Shown here: one piece after another, positions 1 to 12,300 of the stretch
How the letters are laid out: each line of letters begins with the position of its first letter
How positions within the stretch are numbered: the first letter of the stretch is position 1
NCBI GenBank assembly: GCA_905250115.1
Contig: CAJNOI010000068.1
Coordinates: 158,637-222,636 of the forward strand
DNA from: Adineta steineri
Lineage: Eukaryota; Rotifera; Eurotatoria; Adinetida; Adinetidae
Direction: 5' to 3'
DNA length: 64,000 nucleotides
Notes under the pieces: model-generated
Databases searched by the model: none
What the model was told of the DNA's origin: nothing
What the model saw: the letters and a program-made list of their open reading frames with translations, nothing else
Program-made: the position numbers and the translations under genes

Positions 1-1819
1 ATTTTCTATGATCCATCAAGTGGTTCACCATTTAAAATAGCTGAAATTAAAACAAATGATTGGTTAAGCTTATCAACTGATCGAGCTGTATGTTTTCAAA
101 TGTGGTATTATACTCCTCGTATAAGCCTTGCATTTAACATTCAACTTGTACAAGGTGATGATGAACAATTAACACGCGTTGCAGCTTCAATTCCAGGAAA
201 AGATCCTTCAAGTAATGATTGGGCTTTAATTAACATAGTATTACCAAGTGAAAAGTTTAAAATATTTATTCGATTAAATAACACAGGTCGACCTTTGGTA
301 TTTGATGATATGTCTGTTGATTATTGTGATGAACCACATCCTACACCTACGAAAATTTTATATGAATGTGATTTTGAATCATCTTGTTCAGAAGATTTCA
401 TTTCGTTACCTGTATATCCATATCAATGGTCAATTTTAAAAGCAAGTGATGCTATTAAAATAGAAAAACAAGCTCCATCTGTTGATTATACATTCGGTAA
501 TCAATCAGGTCATTATGCATTATTACCTATTTCAAAAGTAGTTGGTGCAGGCAATGTTGGCTATCTTCATTTGCAAACAGAATTGAATATTACTACGGAA
601 GAATCATACTGTTTAAATTTTCAATATTATGGTTACGGACAATCATTTTATAGCAATTTAAAAGTATATCTACGAATGTCAGATGAATCTGAAGCAGTTC
701 AAGTGATATGGCCCAGTAAACCATCTCAATATTCGTATGTAACTTTGAAAAGAAAATAATATTATAATTATTTACTGTTTTATTTTAGATATACGCGTGG
801 TAAATGGTGAGTATTTATAAAAGATAATAAAATATATGTTTAGTTATTTTCTGAAGATCTGTAATAATAATGTGATATGATTTTTTTTTCTGTATAGGAC
901 TTGGGGTATTACCAATTTACCTGTTGGACAATACTCACTTCTCTTTCGCATGGACACATCCGATAATACTCAACTCTCGTTTGCTCTTGATAATATTTCT
1001 ATTACATCATGTGCTTATCCACCATATGAACCTAGTCCATATTATTCAATTCTTTCCTTTTCATGCAATTTTGATAATTTGACTATGTGTGATATGACTA
1101 ATGGAGATACAATTAGTCCACCTCCTACATTTAATTTTACTGTCATGACTGGTGAGACAATACCTAATCGTGAACTTGGTCCAACTCGAGATCATACAAG
1201 TAATTCAACAACAGGTGGTTTCCTTTATTGGAATCAACAATTGCCATTTACTAGTAAAGATGTTGGTAGAGTACATCCATCAACAACAATTGAACAAAAT
1301 TCTGGTATGTGTATTAAATTTGCTTATTATGTCAAATCTTTGGCAGTGAATAAGAATGGAACAAGAGTGTCGATATCAGCTGGTGGATGTTATGGAGCAT
1401 ATTTATGGATGCAAGCACTCGATGATAGTCAGGGATGGCAAACAGTTATTATACCTGTATTAAAATTTGCGTGTGGTGAAACATTCTATTTTGATGTTTA
1501 TCAATCTCTACCGATAGCGGTATCTGTTGCTTTTGATGACATCGAAATTGATCAATGTAGTTATCTCATTCCTACCACAACAACCTCTACAACAACAACT
1601 ACTACTACTAGTACTACTACTACCACTACTAAAACTACAACAACATCGCTTACTAGTAGTTCACCAACAACACAGTCTTCAATGTCTAGTACTGTTTCAA
1701 CAACAACATCTATGTCTACCACAACGTCATCAAGCAATGCTTATCGACTATCGTCTTTAAACACATACAGTTTAATAATTATTTATTTTCTTTCTCAAAT
1801 TTTTCGAAATTTGTTTTAA
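1..1819 (+). CDS. MAM-domain surface protein with Thr-rich stalk (5' partial)
   Basis: The reading frame is open from base 1, so the gene starts left of the window. Exons are 1-734, 789-806 and 898-1819; all junctions are GT/AG and the frame holds, giving 557 visible residues. Three MAM-like modules are seen: a partial one to about residue 105, a second from about 119 (motif YECDFESS) and a third from about 301 (FSCNFDN). Each has the spaced Cys, the Gly/Tyr-rich beta strands and a closing FDDxxxDxC or LDNxxITSC motif. A Thr/Ser-rich, probably O-glycosylated stretch follows from about residue 477. The last 25 residues are hydrophobic with no charged tail, as in a GPI-anchor signal, though a C-terminal membrane helix is possible. 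MAM domains mediate extracellular adhesion, so a cell-surface role is inferred. The middle exon is only 18 nt. Confidence 0.85.
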
Positions 1820-2915
1820 ATTTTTTTAATTTTTTTTAAATAACTTTTTTTTACATCTATGTGATCACATTAAAATAAATTTTTATATTTCTAACTATTT
1901 TACCGAATTATGAGAAGACGTAGCACCCATCAAAGTAAAATATATGCACGTTGAATATGTTTTATATAACTTTGTTTTCTTTTTTCTTTCATTCGTTCTC
2001 ATCTGATGTTCGATTTTTAAGTAGAAATGAAGAAAAAAACGTGAGTGTTGTACGTCCTCTAATATTTTATTTTTTCCCTCGTCATGTCAAAACATGCATG
2101 GAGAAGAATATGTTTTTGACTAATGACAATTAATCTTAATTGATATGGACTAACTATATGAAAAAAAATTAATTTGTAAGATTATCTGTTACCGTCATTC
2201 CTTTTTATACATTGGCAAACACATTTGTTATAATCAATGGTTCTTTCCTACAGCGACGATATATAGATGTCTGGGCAAATATTTACAATGATCTCTTTAT
2301 TTTTTTTTCAGTGCTTTTGCTCAAAGAATAAATTTATCATCATCAGATTGTTCTCGAGAGCAGGGAAGGGGTGACTAAAAACTAAAGATATTTTCAATCT
2401 ATTTAAATTTTCAACATAATATAATTTTGATAAATTAGCAAATAATTTTGGTACTCAATCATTTTGTTAATAAGCTAACTACTTAAAATAAAATATTATG
2501 TATGGAATAGAATTGTTCATAGATTTTGTTTCAGTACGATTATTCTCACTGGAAAAAAATATCCGACAAAAATAAATTGATTTCTTATAACTAAATATTA
2601 TTTTTCCGGGATACAAAATATTGCTGGTTAGAAAAAACCCAATAAATAAATGTGACTCAGTTTCTTCCAAGTTATATTGGTAATTTTCAAGTAAGAGTAA
2701 AGAAAAGAATGAAAGAATTCTTCTACCACATTCGCGACGTTATTGTTCTTTTTCTTTCCGTTCTTCTTCCGTATATAAAGATCTCGATTTTTGTGTTTTA
2801 TAGTATTTTAATTCAAACAACAGATCATAAAAAAGTGCGTTGCGATAACGAAGTATAAAAAATAGTTGGAAATTCAGTGCTCGTCTTACAACATTTACAA
2901 ATAAAAATATCAAGC
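1820..2915. other. intergenic, AT-rich
   Basis: No convincing coding exon was found here. It holds T-runs just after the MAM gene stop and the probable promoter and 5' UTR of the next gene (a TATAAA-like stretch near 2773). Confidence 0.5.
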
Positions 2916-4502
2916 ATGTCCAATTCGAAAGAAATCGATGATGAAGTAAGTGAAGTCTTCTTGATAACTCTCTCTTTACTCAACTATCATTTTTAATACT
3001 TTTTTTGTACTTTTTTTCATAGCTTGAAGCTAATGATAATGTATTCTCTCGACCCAATCGCTGTCTGAGTAAGTAATACTATCACATTTAATCTGATTTG
3101 TAATGTGTCGTTATAGTGCCCGAATTACCTCTTGCACAAGACGTTTCAGCGATAGAAATTCAACAAGCAATGGAACAATTTCCACGAATTTTCACTGAAT
3201 TGTATCCATCATCAGGACCGGCGCTTTACTTGGGTCCACTGAATGAGGCCATGGATCAATCAATATTCAATTCGAATGAGGTAATCCTTTTCTATCATTA
3301 TTATATTACAAACTAATTTAATATAATTGAATTTTCTAGTCACGTCCATTGTTGATTTATCTACATCGAACTGAAACAGCAGCTATACATTGTTTCTGTA
3401 AAAACGTGCTCTGTAACGAATTTATCATCAACTATCTAGCAGAGAGCTATATTGTCTGGGCATGGGATTGCTCAAAAGATGCCAACTATCAACGGTAATT
3501 GACTTTTATAACATAGGAACGAAATGTCTCGAATATATCAGAAATTGATAACAGAAAATAAGAATAATATATTACTGAATATTGAGCTCAAACCTTTCCA
3601 ATGATACCTTATCTTTAGATATTGATAGAATTTATTTTATTTTTTTATATAATAGGTTGCTATGGATGCTTCTTCGATATATTGGTTCCAGTGCAGCCGC
3701 GATGGTAGCTGCAATACCTCTTGGTGAATTCCCTGTGTTGATTTGCCTTCTATCTACACAACAACATATCATTCTTGACAGCACCACATCGCCAGATGAA
3801 ATATACACTCGTCTTATTGAAATTCGAGACGATTTTCATAGTCCATCAGAGGAGATGATTCGCGATGGAAGTCAACGCGTATCTATCTGTTCCAATGAAA
3901 ACTGGTATCCAGGATCAAGCCAATTAGAACTTGTCGAACAACAGAGCGATAAGTTTCGCAATATTGCTAATTATTTTAGTAATAGTTCATATCAGATCAT
4001 TCGTGTTGAACAGATTAATAATAAAAAATGGCTCACCAAATATGAAGAACAGAAGGAGGTTATTTGTAACCGAATCGGTCATAATAGATCTGAACGGATT
4101 CTTTTTCATGGCTGCCTACGCGAAACAGCACAAGATATTCTTCGACAAGGATTTCACCGTGATCAAATTAGCATACATGGTAATACGAAGGAAAAACTGT
4201 TAAAAAATTAGCCAGAAAAGAGTTTTATTAACATATTTTATGTTTTAGGAACCAAATACGGTCACGGATTTTACTTCTCGACAGATCCAAAACGTAGTCA
4301 CATCTATGCTTTACCTGATTTACCAAGTGGTGGAGAACGAACAATGCTTGTATGTCATGTTCTCATCGGTGGAACACGCCGGAATCATTCAATTATGGAA
4401 ACCTATCCGTGGATGTTCGATTCAACTACCGCTGGATCCGAGATCTATGTAGTTTTCTCAAATCTACAAATTTTACCAGAATATCTTGTCACATACAAAT
4501 GA
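2916..4502 (+). CDS. FAF1-like UAS domain fused to PARP catalytic domain
   Basis: Six exons (2916-2945, 3023-3068, 3117-3280, 3340-3494, 3656-4179, 4249-4502) splice to a 390-aa protein; all introns are GT/AG and 47-161 bp. Residues about 55-205 resemble the UAS (thioredoxin-like) domain of FAF1: a GPALYLGPL run, RPLLIYLH, a VLCNEFIINYL helix and WAWDCSKDAN. Residues about 230-390 resemble the catalytic domain of the PARP7/10-15 group: LFHGC (His283), YGHGFYFS (Tyr315) and a C-terminal SEIYVVF...PEYLVTYK. By my alignment the triad is H-Y-I, with Ile372 in the third place and a Glu one residue earlier, so mono-ADP-ribosylation is expected. No signal peptide or membrane helix is seen, so it is probably cytosolic. 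The UBX domain that follows UAS in FAF1 is absent. A poly(A) signal AATAAA lies at 4565, followed by a telomere-like palindrome. Confidence 0.88.
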
Positions 4503-4605
4503 ACTGTGAAACCACTCAAACATGTCTTTTATTATCATATACAAGTTTTAATTAATCTTGAAAAAATAAATTATAAATTTTAATTGATTATCGTTAAACG
4601 AATTC

Positions 4606-4655
4606 TTGAGGGTGTGGGTACTATGTGAATACAGTATCCATACCCACACCCTAGA
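4606..4655. repeat. telomere-like palindrome, copy 1
   Basis: Left arm GGGTGTGGGTA and right arm TACCCACACCC are an exact inverted pair around a loop of about 20 bp. It lies about 105 bp after the stop codon of the UAS-PARP gene, just past its AATAAA. Confidence 0.85.
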
Positions 4656-5629
4656 TCTATTGATATTCTTATCTTTGTCTGTTCTGCACCGTAGCATAGA
4701 AACAAAAAAAATCGAATATATCTTTCATCTCCGGGCCTTTCTATATTTTTTTTTCTTTTTCCGTTCTTCCAAGAACAGTAAATGTGCTTAGTCATTTAGA
4801 GGAAAGGAAAAATAATATAATTTCTCTCTTTATATGAATGACAAAGCATAATAATATAAGTTGTGATATAAAGTAAGTGACTTCTGTCTATGCTGTCAAC
4901 CCATTATCTAAGGTTAGTTTGTCTAAAGATCCACAGAATGTTTAGTATAAGAAGAATGAATTTGTGTTAAATTTTTTAAGTATTAAGAAGGTGATGAGTC
5001 ATCTCTGTTGATGCAGTTATATTATGGGTACAAGTTAATAATAAGTTTTATTTATTTTAACCAAAATGTTACGTTTTTCTTTCGTGCTCTTTACTATAAT
5101 AATTAATCTCATTTTTATACTCAATTGATTGAAATAAAATGTATGAAAAGAAATACATATATATTTACTAACAGTTTTTGATAACGAAGATGTCAAGTAT
5201 TTTTTTGATCCATCAATCATACGAGAGAAAAAAATTAAAAATGAATTTTATTTTACAATGACTATTTCAAAGATATATAAGATATAATTGTCTTTAAAAA
5301 TATTTAATTAAATGAGTAATATATTTCGTTCGATAGAGGGCGCAATAATATAGTATAATGACACATAGTATTTGTACTACAATCTGATGTGCTTATCTTT
5401 TATCATTTATGTCGAATCGTAGGCATAAAATAGAAATGTGTCGTCACATGCAAAGACTAACTATCTGTATAACTATTTCATGAAGCAAACTAGATCAATT
5501 GTAGTTTTGTATTAATAAACATTTATATTATCATTATCTTTTTAATACAATGTAAAATGTTTTTTAGATATAATCATTAAATCTTAACTTCTTATTATAA
5601 ATTTCTCTCAAAAAAAATTAAACATTAAT
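4656..5629. other. intergenic, AT-rich
   Basis: No coding exon or RNA gene was recognised. It presumably contains the promoter of the dehydrogenase gene. Confidence 0.5.
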
Positions 5630-6538
5630 ATGTGCTCAGTAGTACGTACAGTTGCTGCTTCTAATGCGCGTATCTTATCTTCTTTAAAATCACCACTAAA
5701 TGTTGTCGTTGTTGGTGGTACATCAGGTATTGGTCGAGCAATTGCCCTTTCAATTGGTCAGCATTGCCCATCTGCCAACATCACTATTATCGGACGAAAC
5801 GAATCTGCTGCTAATTCTATATTACCACAATTAGGTTCAAATTCAAAGTTTCTACGTGCCGATGCATCGCTTATGTCTGAAATTCGAACTGTTACACAAA
5901 AAATTGATGCAGTGGATATGCTGATTTTAACACAAGGTATATTGTCAATGGCTGGCCGTACACCAACGACAGAAAATATTGATAATAAACTAGCTTTACA
6001 TTACTATGGCCGAGTATTATTCGTACAAGAACTTCTGCCATTACTTCGATCATCGCAAATCGGTGGTAAAGTTCTGTTTGTTTTGGATAGTGTTAATGGT
6101 AATCCATCAAAGGTCAATTGGAATGATATGGCTCTTGAAAATACATATTCCCTTATGGCGGCTGCCACACATGCAACAACATTTACCGATCTTGTTATAC
6201 AGCATTTTGCGTCACAACCAGAAAACACAAATGTCACATTTACACATGCAGGTCCAGGTGCAGTTCGAACACAAATAGCTGATAATTTACCATTCTGGAG
6301 TCGATTGCCAGCGAAAGGTCTCATGGCAGGTCTCATGGCAATAGGTGTTGGTACCAGTCCAGAAGATTGTGCTGAATATATGATACATGGAATACTTGGA
6401 ACGGATAAAGGTTGCAGATATGTCGATCGTAAAGGTGAAACTGTGCTAAAGAAAACACCAGCACAACCAGATATGATAGAAAAAGTTTGGGAACACACAT
6501 CTCAATTACTTTCTTCAACGCAAAGAAACCATTCTTAA
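5630..6538 (+). CDS. short-chain dehydrogenase/reductase (SDR) family protein
   Basis: An intronless 302-aa protein. A Rossmann nucleotide-binding motif GGTSGIG lies near residue 29 after a VVVV beta strand, with IIGRN at the end of the second strand and LTQG in place of the usual NAG. The catalytic-region Ser is in VLFVLDSVNG and a candidate catalytic Tyr in NTYSLM. The usual YxxxK lysine is missing: the residue four places after this Tyr is Ala. Either the enzyme uses another base or it is a non-catalytic SDR. The family uses NAD(P)H to oxidise or reduce alcohols and ketones; the substrate cannot be told. Overall pattern recalls fungal SDRs, and the lack of introns next to intron-rich genes makes horizontal acquisition possible. 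A poly(A) signal AATAAA lies at 6645. Confidence 0.85.
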   Translation: MCSVVRTVAASNARILSSLKSPLNVVVVGGTSGIGRAIALSIGQHCPSANITIIGRNESAANSILPQLGSNSKFLRADASLMSEIRTVTQKIDAVDMLILTQGILSMAGRTPTTENIDNKLALHYYGRVLFVQELLPLLRSSQIGGKVLFVLDSVNGNPSKVNWNDMALENTYSLMAAATHATTFTDLVIQHFASQPENTNVTFTHAGPGAVRTQIADNLPFWSRLPAKGLMAGLMAIGVGTSPEDCAEYMIHGILGTDKGCRYVDRKGETVLKKTPAQPDMIEKVWEHTSQLLSSTQRNHS

Positions 6539-6835
6539 GACATATTCTAACATATTCATAAAGGTTATTCGTATTTCATGTTAGTAACTTGATCAACATT
6601 TTATTTACTCATTATTCAATAGTATTTTTCAACCTTTTTTTTCAAATAAAAGTTTAACAGGACTAACTCAGACAAGACAAAGTAACTAAAATATATTTCT
6701 GTTTATCTAAAAATGAAATTATAATAGAAAATATTTTCATAAAATAATAGTAATGAGAGTATGGATGTCGGCTTTAATCTGATGTTTATAAGAACACACC
6801 TACACCATCCTTTTTTTCCAAAGCGGCATAAAAAT

Positions 6836-6923
6836 CTAGAGTGGGTGTCGGTATGAGTACGGTGCATGGATGCGAGTATTACTGTTGTTTTTTTCTTTAT
6901 CCTCACCCACATCCACACCCTTA
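6836..6923. repeat. telomere-like palindrome, copy 2 (imperfect)
   Basis: GTGGGTGTCGGTATG on the left faces CTCACCCACATCCACACCC on the right, with a loop of about 45 bp. It lies about 300 bp after the dehydrogenase stop. A further C-rich piece sits at about 6795. Confidence 0.65.
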
Positions 6924-7265
6924 TAAATACTTAGTTGATCATTATTGGTTAGGTATTCTTGGGGCATAATTGATATTCTATCAAAAGTCTAATCAATACA
7001 GGCGTTTTATTTACAAACATTTTATTAATTTACTTGAATTATTTTTCAGTGTACAGAAAAAAACACGGCCAGTAAGTCTGCATATGAAAGTATTGATTTA
7101 ACAAAAAATATTAGACGAATTTCAAACAAAGTATATAAATAAATTCATGCTCCAAAGATACTTTTGTCTACTATTTCTTTGGTAATCTAATTCATTCAAA
7201 ATAGTGTTTTCCACGAAAGGAAAAGGTTTAGGTTTTTGTGGTCTTTTTATAAAAAAAATCCCAAG

Positions 7266-7325
7266 CCATCTTGGGGGTGTGGGTGTGTGTATTCTTCTCA
7301 TTCATTACCCACACCCTCAAGATGG
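7266..7325. repeat. telomere-like palindrome, copy 3 (longest arms)
   Basis: The arms CCATCTTGGGGGTGTGGGT and ACCCACACCCTCAAGATGG pair over about 19 bp with one or two mismatches. This is the clearest copy and shows the outer CTTGAG/CTCAAG boundary shared by many others. Confidence 0.88.
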
Positions 7326-7800
7326 GTTCATCCCAGAAAAAAATTGCTCATCATCATAATTATATTGTTCTTGTTGGAAGATTTTTTTATGCTCATTTCT
7401 GCATTTTACTTTCAAAAAAAAAACTTATTTACTCCCATTCTCACAGACTCTTTCCCGGAAAAAAACCTGTCTATCATCATTCCTGCATTCTTATAGGTAG
7501 ACGTATTTTTCTTGCTCTCATTCTTATACTCTCCTTCCTGAAAAAAACGTATTTCTTTTTACTTCAGTCTTTTATGCAAAAAAAAACTTGTCTACCATCG
7601 TTCTTCTATTCTCGATATCGGAAGCAATACTTTTTGCTCTCATTGTTAAATTATTTTTCAGAAAAAAAAATTAATTATATATATTGCTCTCAGACTCTTT
7701 CCCGGAAAAAGTAGTCTATCGTCGTTCTTATATTCTCAATATTGGCAGGAATACTTTTTGCTCCCATAGTTTCATTTTCTTTTTCAGAGAAACTACTGTC
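7326..7800. repeat. degenerate tandem repeat block
   Basis: A diverged unit of roughly 70-150 bp recurs several times. It contains CTTTCCCGGAAAAA, then CTGTCTATCATCGTTCTT, ATTCTCGATATCGG and ACTTTTTGCTCTCATT. The copies near 7440, 7570 and 7690 are the easiest to see. Open frames across it come from the repeat and are not credible genes. Confidence 0.55.
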
Positions 7801-9357
7801 ACTCTCGTAAAAAGAGAAAGGGCTTGTTTCATAACTCAATAGTAAGTAGTAAGCGTGGTGCTATTGTTTTGGTCTTTCCATAGATAGATGTAAAGTTCGA
7901 AGACGAATTCAAGTACTTATCGATTAAGTAGAGCTTTCAATTAGTTGTAATAGTAAGGGTTAGCCAAACAATCTCATCTTCATATACCTTAATATTAGTA
8001 TAAAGGAAATAATCTACTTTACCACATTAAGTATTTTGTAGAGTTTACAATTTAGCATAAGAGAGAGTGTGAAGGCAACAGTCCCTTGACTATATCACGT
8101 AACGTTATGATGAAAGGAATAATTTCATAAACACAATAAATAACTACAACAGGAACTTCACAGACTATGATATTAGTTTCAAATTCTAATAATTACACTA
8201 AAACTTTGTAAATCTGATCACTAGAAAAGTCGAAAAGTTAGATAATCAAATACTTCAACAGTTACAGTCTACGTTAAGTGGAATGGTAATAGAAAGGTTG
8301 AACAGGCGAATACTTCGATAAGTATGTAAAAAGTGAATAATTGAGTGGCATGTAGATGCTTTTAGCCACTATACTATTCGCACAATATTCTTTCACCTTT
8401 CTCTCGCGCACGTTTTTTTGTCATCCACTAAATCTTGAGTATGTCTGTCATCTACCAAAGATTTATTCTTTAAAACCTCTCCGATGTGATATATATCTAG
8501 CAAAATCAAGAACTAGCTTACTAGAAAATGTAACAGGACTTCACTGCACTAACTCTATCAGCTATGATCAATTTCTCTGCAACGGATAAAACAAACGAAA
8601 GTATGCAAAAAGTTGCATCGTATTCGAGACAACTTTCTTATACTATTCGATTTAGTTAAGACTAAAACTCAAGACTGTACTAAAACTAGGTTTCAATCTT
8701 ACACAGGCCTCGAAAAGTTATAACAATCATTCACAGATATGTCATGAGAAGTATAGTGAAAATCTCCTCCGTATAGACTCCAAAAGGTTGCGACAATCAT
8801 CCCTTAATATACTCGGAAAACTAAAAGAGCATTCAGAAGTTGTTTATTAATGCTCGTTCATTACTTCCGCGAATCATGAAGTCCACCTAGAAATCTTGAA
8901 TATTTCTGCCATTCAGTTGAAAGTTCTTTTAATTAGTTTCTCATCAATTAATCAATTAATTAGTTTTAACGAAGCGGCAACTGATAGGACCAGTCCAGAA
9001 AACGAACATCTATACGATCAAAGTCAGATAGAAGCTCGTTATATGTCTTGATTCTTGAAATTATCTATATATAAAAGATAGGTAGAATATGGACTAATGG
9101 ACTCCAGTTTGGCCGACGACAATTTGGGTCCCTCCCCACGACATTCTCTCTCTCCTATTGTTTACCATTTTCAATGCAAAAAAACCATATCATAACAGTA
9201 TCGGTTGCCTGTAAACGGCAACTCAAGTGTTTCAGCATCATTTCTTTATTCCTTTTTTTTGATAGAAGTATATATTGCTTTGATTTTGATCTCTTTTGAG
9301 CTTTTACGTTGATCGTATTATATCATTTTAAAAAAGCATTCAATATAAGTATTCACG
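7801..9357. other. intergenic with diverged short repeats; promoter region of TRPA-like gene
   Basis: No gene was recognised. Loosely similar pieces recur (AAAAGTTAGATAATCA, AAAAGTTATAACAATCA, AAAGGTTGCGACAATCA near 8233, 8713 and 8792; CAGGACTTCAC-like near 8150 and 8535), so this may be an old degenerate tandem repeat. The last 150 bp are likely the 5' region of the channel gene. Confidence 0.4.
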
Positions 9358-12300
9358 ATGGAAGCTAACTCAACGTCTATTCAAATGACACCGGTTGAAC
9401 CCTTTCATTCTAATGGAGAGAATTCCAGCGTCTTTTCATCAACAGAAACATTAGAAAATCTCGGGACGAAGGAAATAAACTTGAAAACTAATGATGAGCA
9501 ACAAAATGAATTGTACATCATCAATCCTCAACCAGGCAATCGATCTCGTAAATCCGAGTTGTTTGATGAATTAATAGAGGTTGGTTCACACTTACATATT
9601 TTTTCTATACAACTGTGACTCTGATGTAAAATTGTTTATAACATAGATTATTCGGACTCCACAAATAAAAGAAACTGACTGGACAACGTTTGAAGACAAA
9701 TTAGATGATTATTTCAACGATCAGCATGCTTATTCTTGTACTCAATCGACGCATACAAGCAAACGAAAATTTTTTCAACAATGCGATGAAAACTTACTTT
9801 ATCCTATTCATCACGCCGTCTTGAATAATAATCAGTTTATGTTTAAAAAGCTTTTCGAGAACTTTGGCTGCGGTAAGCAAGCACGTTTTGAACGATTTTT
9901 TTCTGATACAATTCGATGTGCATCCTTTTGATCTGCTAGTTATCTAAGTGTGAAATCTAGTAATCTGGTTAGGCTGAGAGTACAGTGTTTTCTCTTTTAT
10001 CTACATCCGTCCATCCTACATTTGACTATCGAATTGAAAAAATGGAAGGGATCCAACTACCTTCTACTATCAGAAAGTACTGAACATCTTGAATTACTTT
10101 TGATCACACTTTATGAGCTCGCCAAAAGCTTCTTTCATACTTACACTCACATTTACAAGAAAAGGTTTTTGTGGTAATGATGCATACATTGAATTTGCTG
10201 CCTATTATACGTAGGTATCAATATTCGTACGGTTGATTATGATACAGTACTTATTTTGGCAGCCCGAGTAGGATCTATTTGGGAGTCTTCAATAGAAAAT
10301 CATGTCTCATCAAGTCAACCTAATGCATCTCCAAGTACCAATCAGACCAAAGCACGGGAACTGATCGAATATCTTTTAAAAAAAATATCCACTGGTAACG
10401 CGGAAGCAATTAATGAACATGACGATGAATATCGAACAGCTGTACGTACGCAAAAGTCTCTCGTATAGAAAATATTGTCTTACTTATTTTATAGCTTCAT
10501 CATGCAATTTTGCATCGACGATGGGATTACATGAAACGACTAATTGATTTTGGAGCGGATGTTAAAGTATAGTTTTTACATATTATATGGAGGCAAGCCA
10601 TATTCTTTTATCTTTTTCAGGTTAAGACTACACTTAATGCAACGGTTCTTCATTTTGTTTGTTTTTCGGCTGAAGATGATAAAGAATGCTGTGAAATGTT
10701 AAAATATTTATTTGAAAATACAAAATGCTCGGATAGTCAATTTGTTCTTCAGAAGAATACCGATAATTTAACAGCTGTTTGTATTGCCGCACAACGATCT
10801 TTCGTGCAAACAGTTGAGGAGCTTCTCAAACAGTACGAATGTTCACAAGAACTTAATTCTTGCAGTATTGAACTAGAATATGGCATTCGTTCAAACAATA
10901 AAAAGATTTTTGATACAATTTATCACAAACACGAATCGTGCTCTTTCAAGGTAAACAGGAATGAGAATCATTCATGATAAGATTGTCTTAAAAAAAACCA
11001 AGAGATCGGTCATTCTAAGAGAATTTTATCAGATTAGCCATTTAATTACATTGATCTACTGAATATGAGTAATAAAACGAAATATTTTGATTTTTCAACC
11101 ATTAACTAATGAAGATCTGTAGAGAAAATATTTTTAAAGGTTTAAGAATCTGATATGCTGTTTAGCTTTGATGATCTATCTACAGATACACACATCAATA
11201 AACAATGATTAAGTACTGGAGATAGTCGTTATTAACCATGCATTTGCATTATCAGTATTTCGTGAGCAAACACTTGGGAGAGGATATTTATACAAAGTGC
11301 AAAATATTATTATCAATTTTAATATTATTATGTATGTTTGCAGGGAAAAGATACAAAGAAATATTTACTACATCTTGCTGCTAAATTCAACAATAATCGA
11401 GAAGTTTACACTGCAGTGGATGATAATGATAAAGATCAGCAACGCGATAATATTTCACATAAAATAAGTACTGAATATAATCCGAATGCCTGGAAACAAT
11501 CAAATATTGAAGGTTACACCCCGTTGCACATTGCAGCCCATTATGGCAACAATGCATTTATTCAGCATATCATTAACAACGTCAAGAATTGGGAAGACTA
11601 TGTCCGTCAATCAACGAAGAATAGTAGAAAAATGAATGTATTACATATTTGTGTTGAACAAAGCGGATCGACATTATCACCTCCCGAAAACGAAAAGGAA
11701 AAAAGCACGTATGTATTTGAATGCGAGTTAGTTTTATTTCAATCATTGTATTATATATAGTGCGATCGATAGGAATCGTAAATATTTGGAAATTTGTGAA
11801 ACTATACTCGAACTCAAACTCGAACGCGATCCTGATTATGTTGAGAAGTTACTTCAAGCAGGTGACGTTGATAAAAATACTCCACTTCATCTTGCTGCTA
11901 GAATGAAGAACGAAGAAATTTTTGAACGTTTATTAGACCACGGCAGAAAGCTGAAATGTTCTAATCTAGAGAGTGAGAAAGAAAATTGTATGTATGGAAT
12001 AATCGAACCACGGAATCGGCTCGGACAAACACCATTGTTTGAATGTGCAAAATATAATCGAAAGTCATTTATGGAAAAACTATTATTGCCAAGACAAGCT
12101 AAGCCGGGCGAATGGAAACGAACACTTGATCGATTAATAGATGAAAATCGACAGACATGCTTACACATAGCGTGTTATAACGGTAAATATAAAACTTATA
12201 GAAAATTAACTAAAAAGAGCCGTTAGAAAAATCTTATAAGGTTCAGGAACATTTAGTAAACCTGCAGGCTCATGGTATCAGATATACAAAAACATTATCT

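Noticed and set aside
6004..6498. Minus-strand 164-codon frame inside the dehydrogenase
   Set aside because: Antisense to a well-supported SDR with a Rossmann motif; no domain of its own.
7236..7714. Two overlapping open frames of 86 and 147 codons
   Set aside because: They lie in the palindrome and degenerate repeat block; composition is repetitive, with no domain, and the frames follow the repeat unit.
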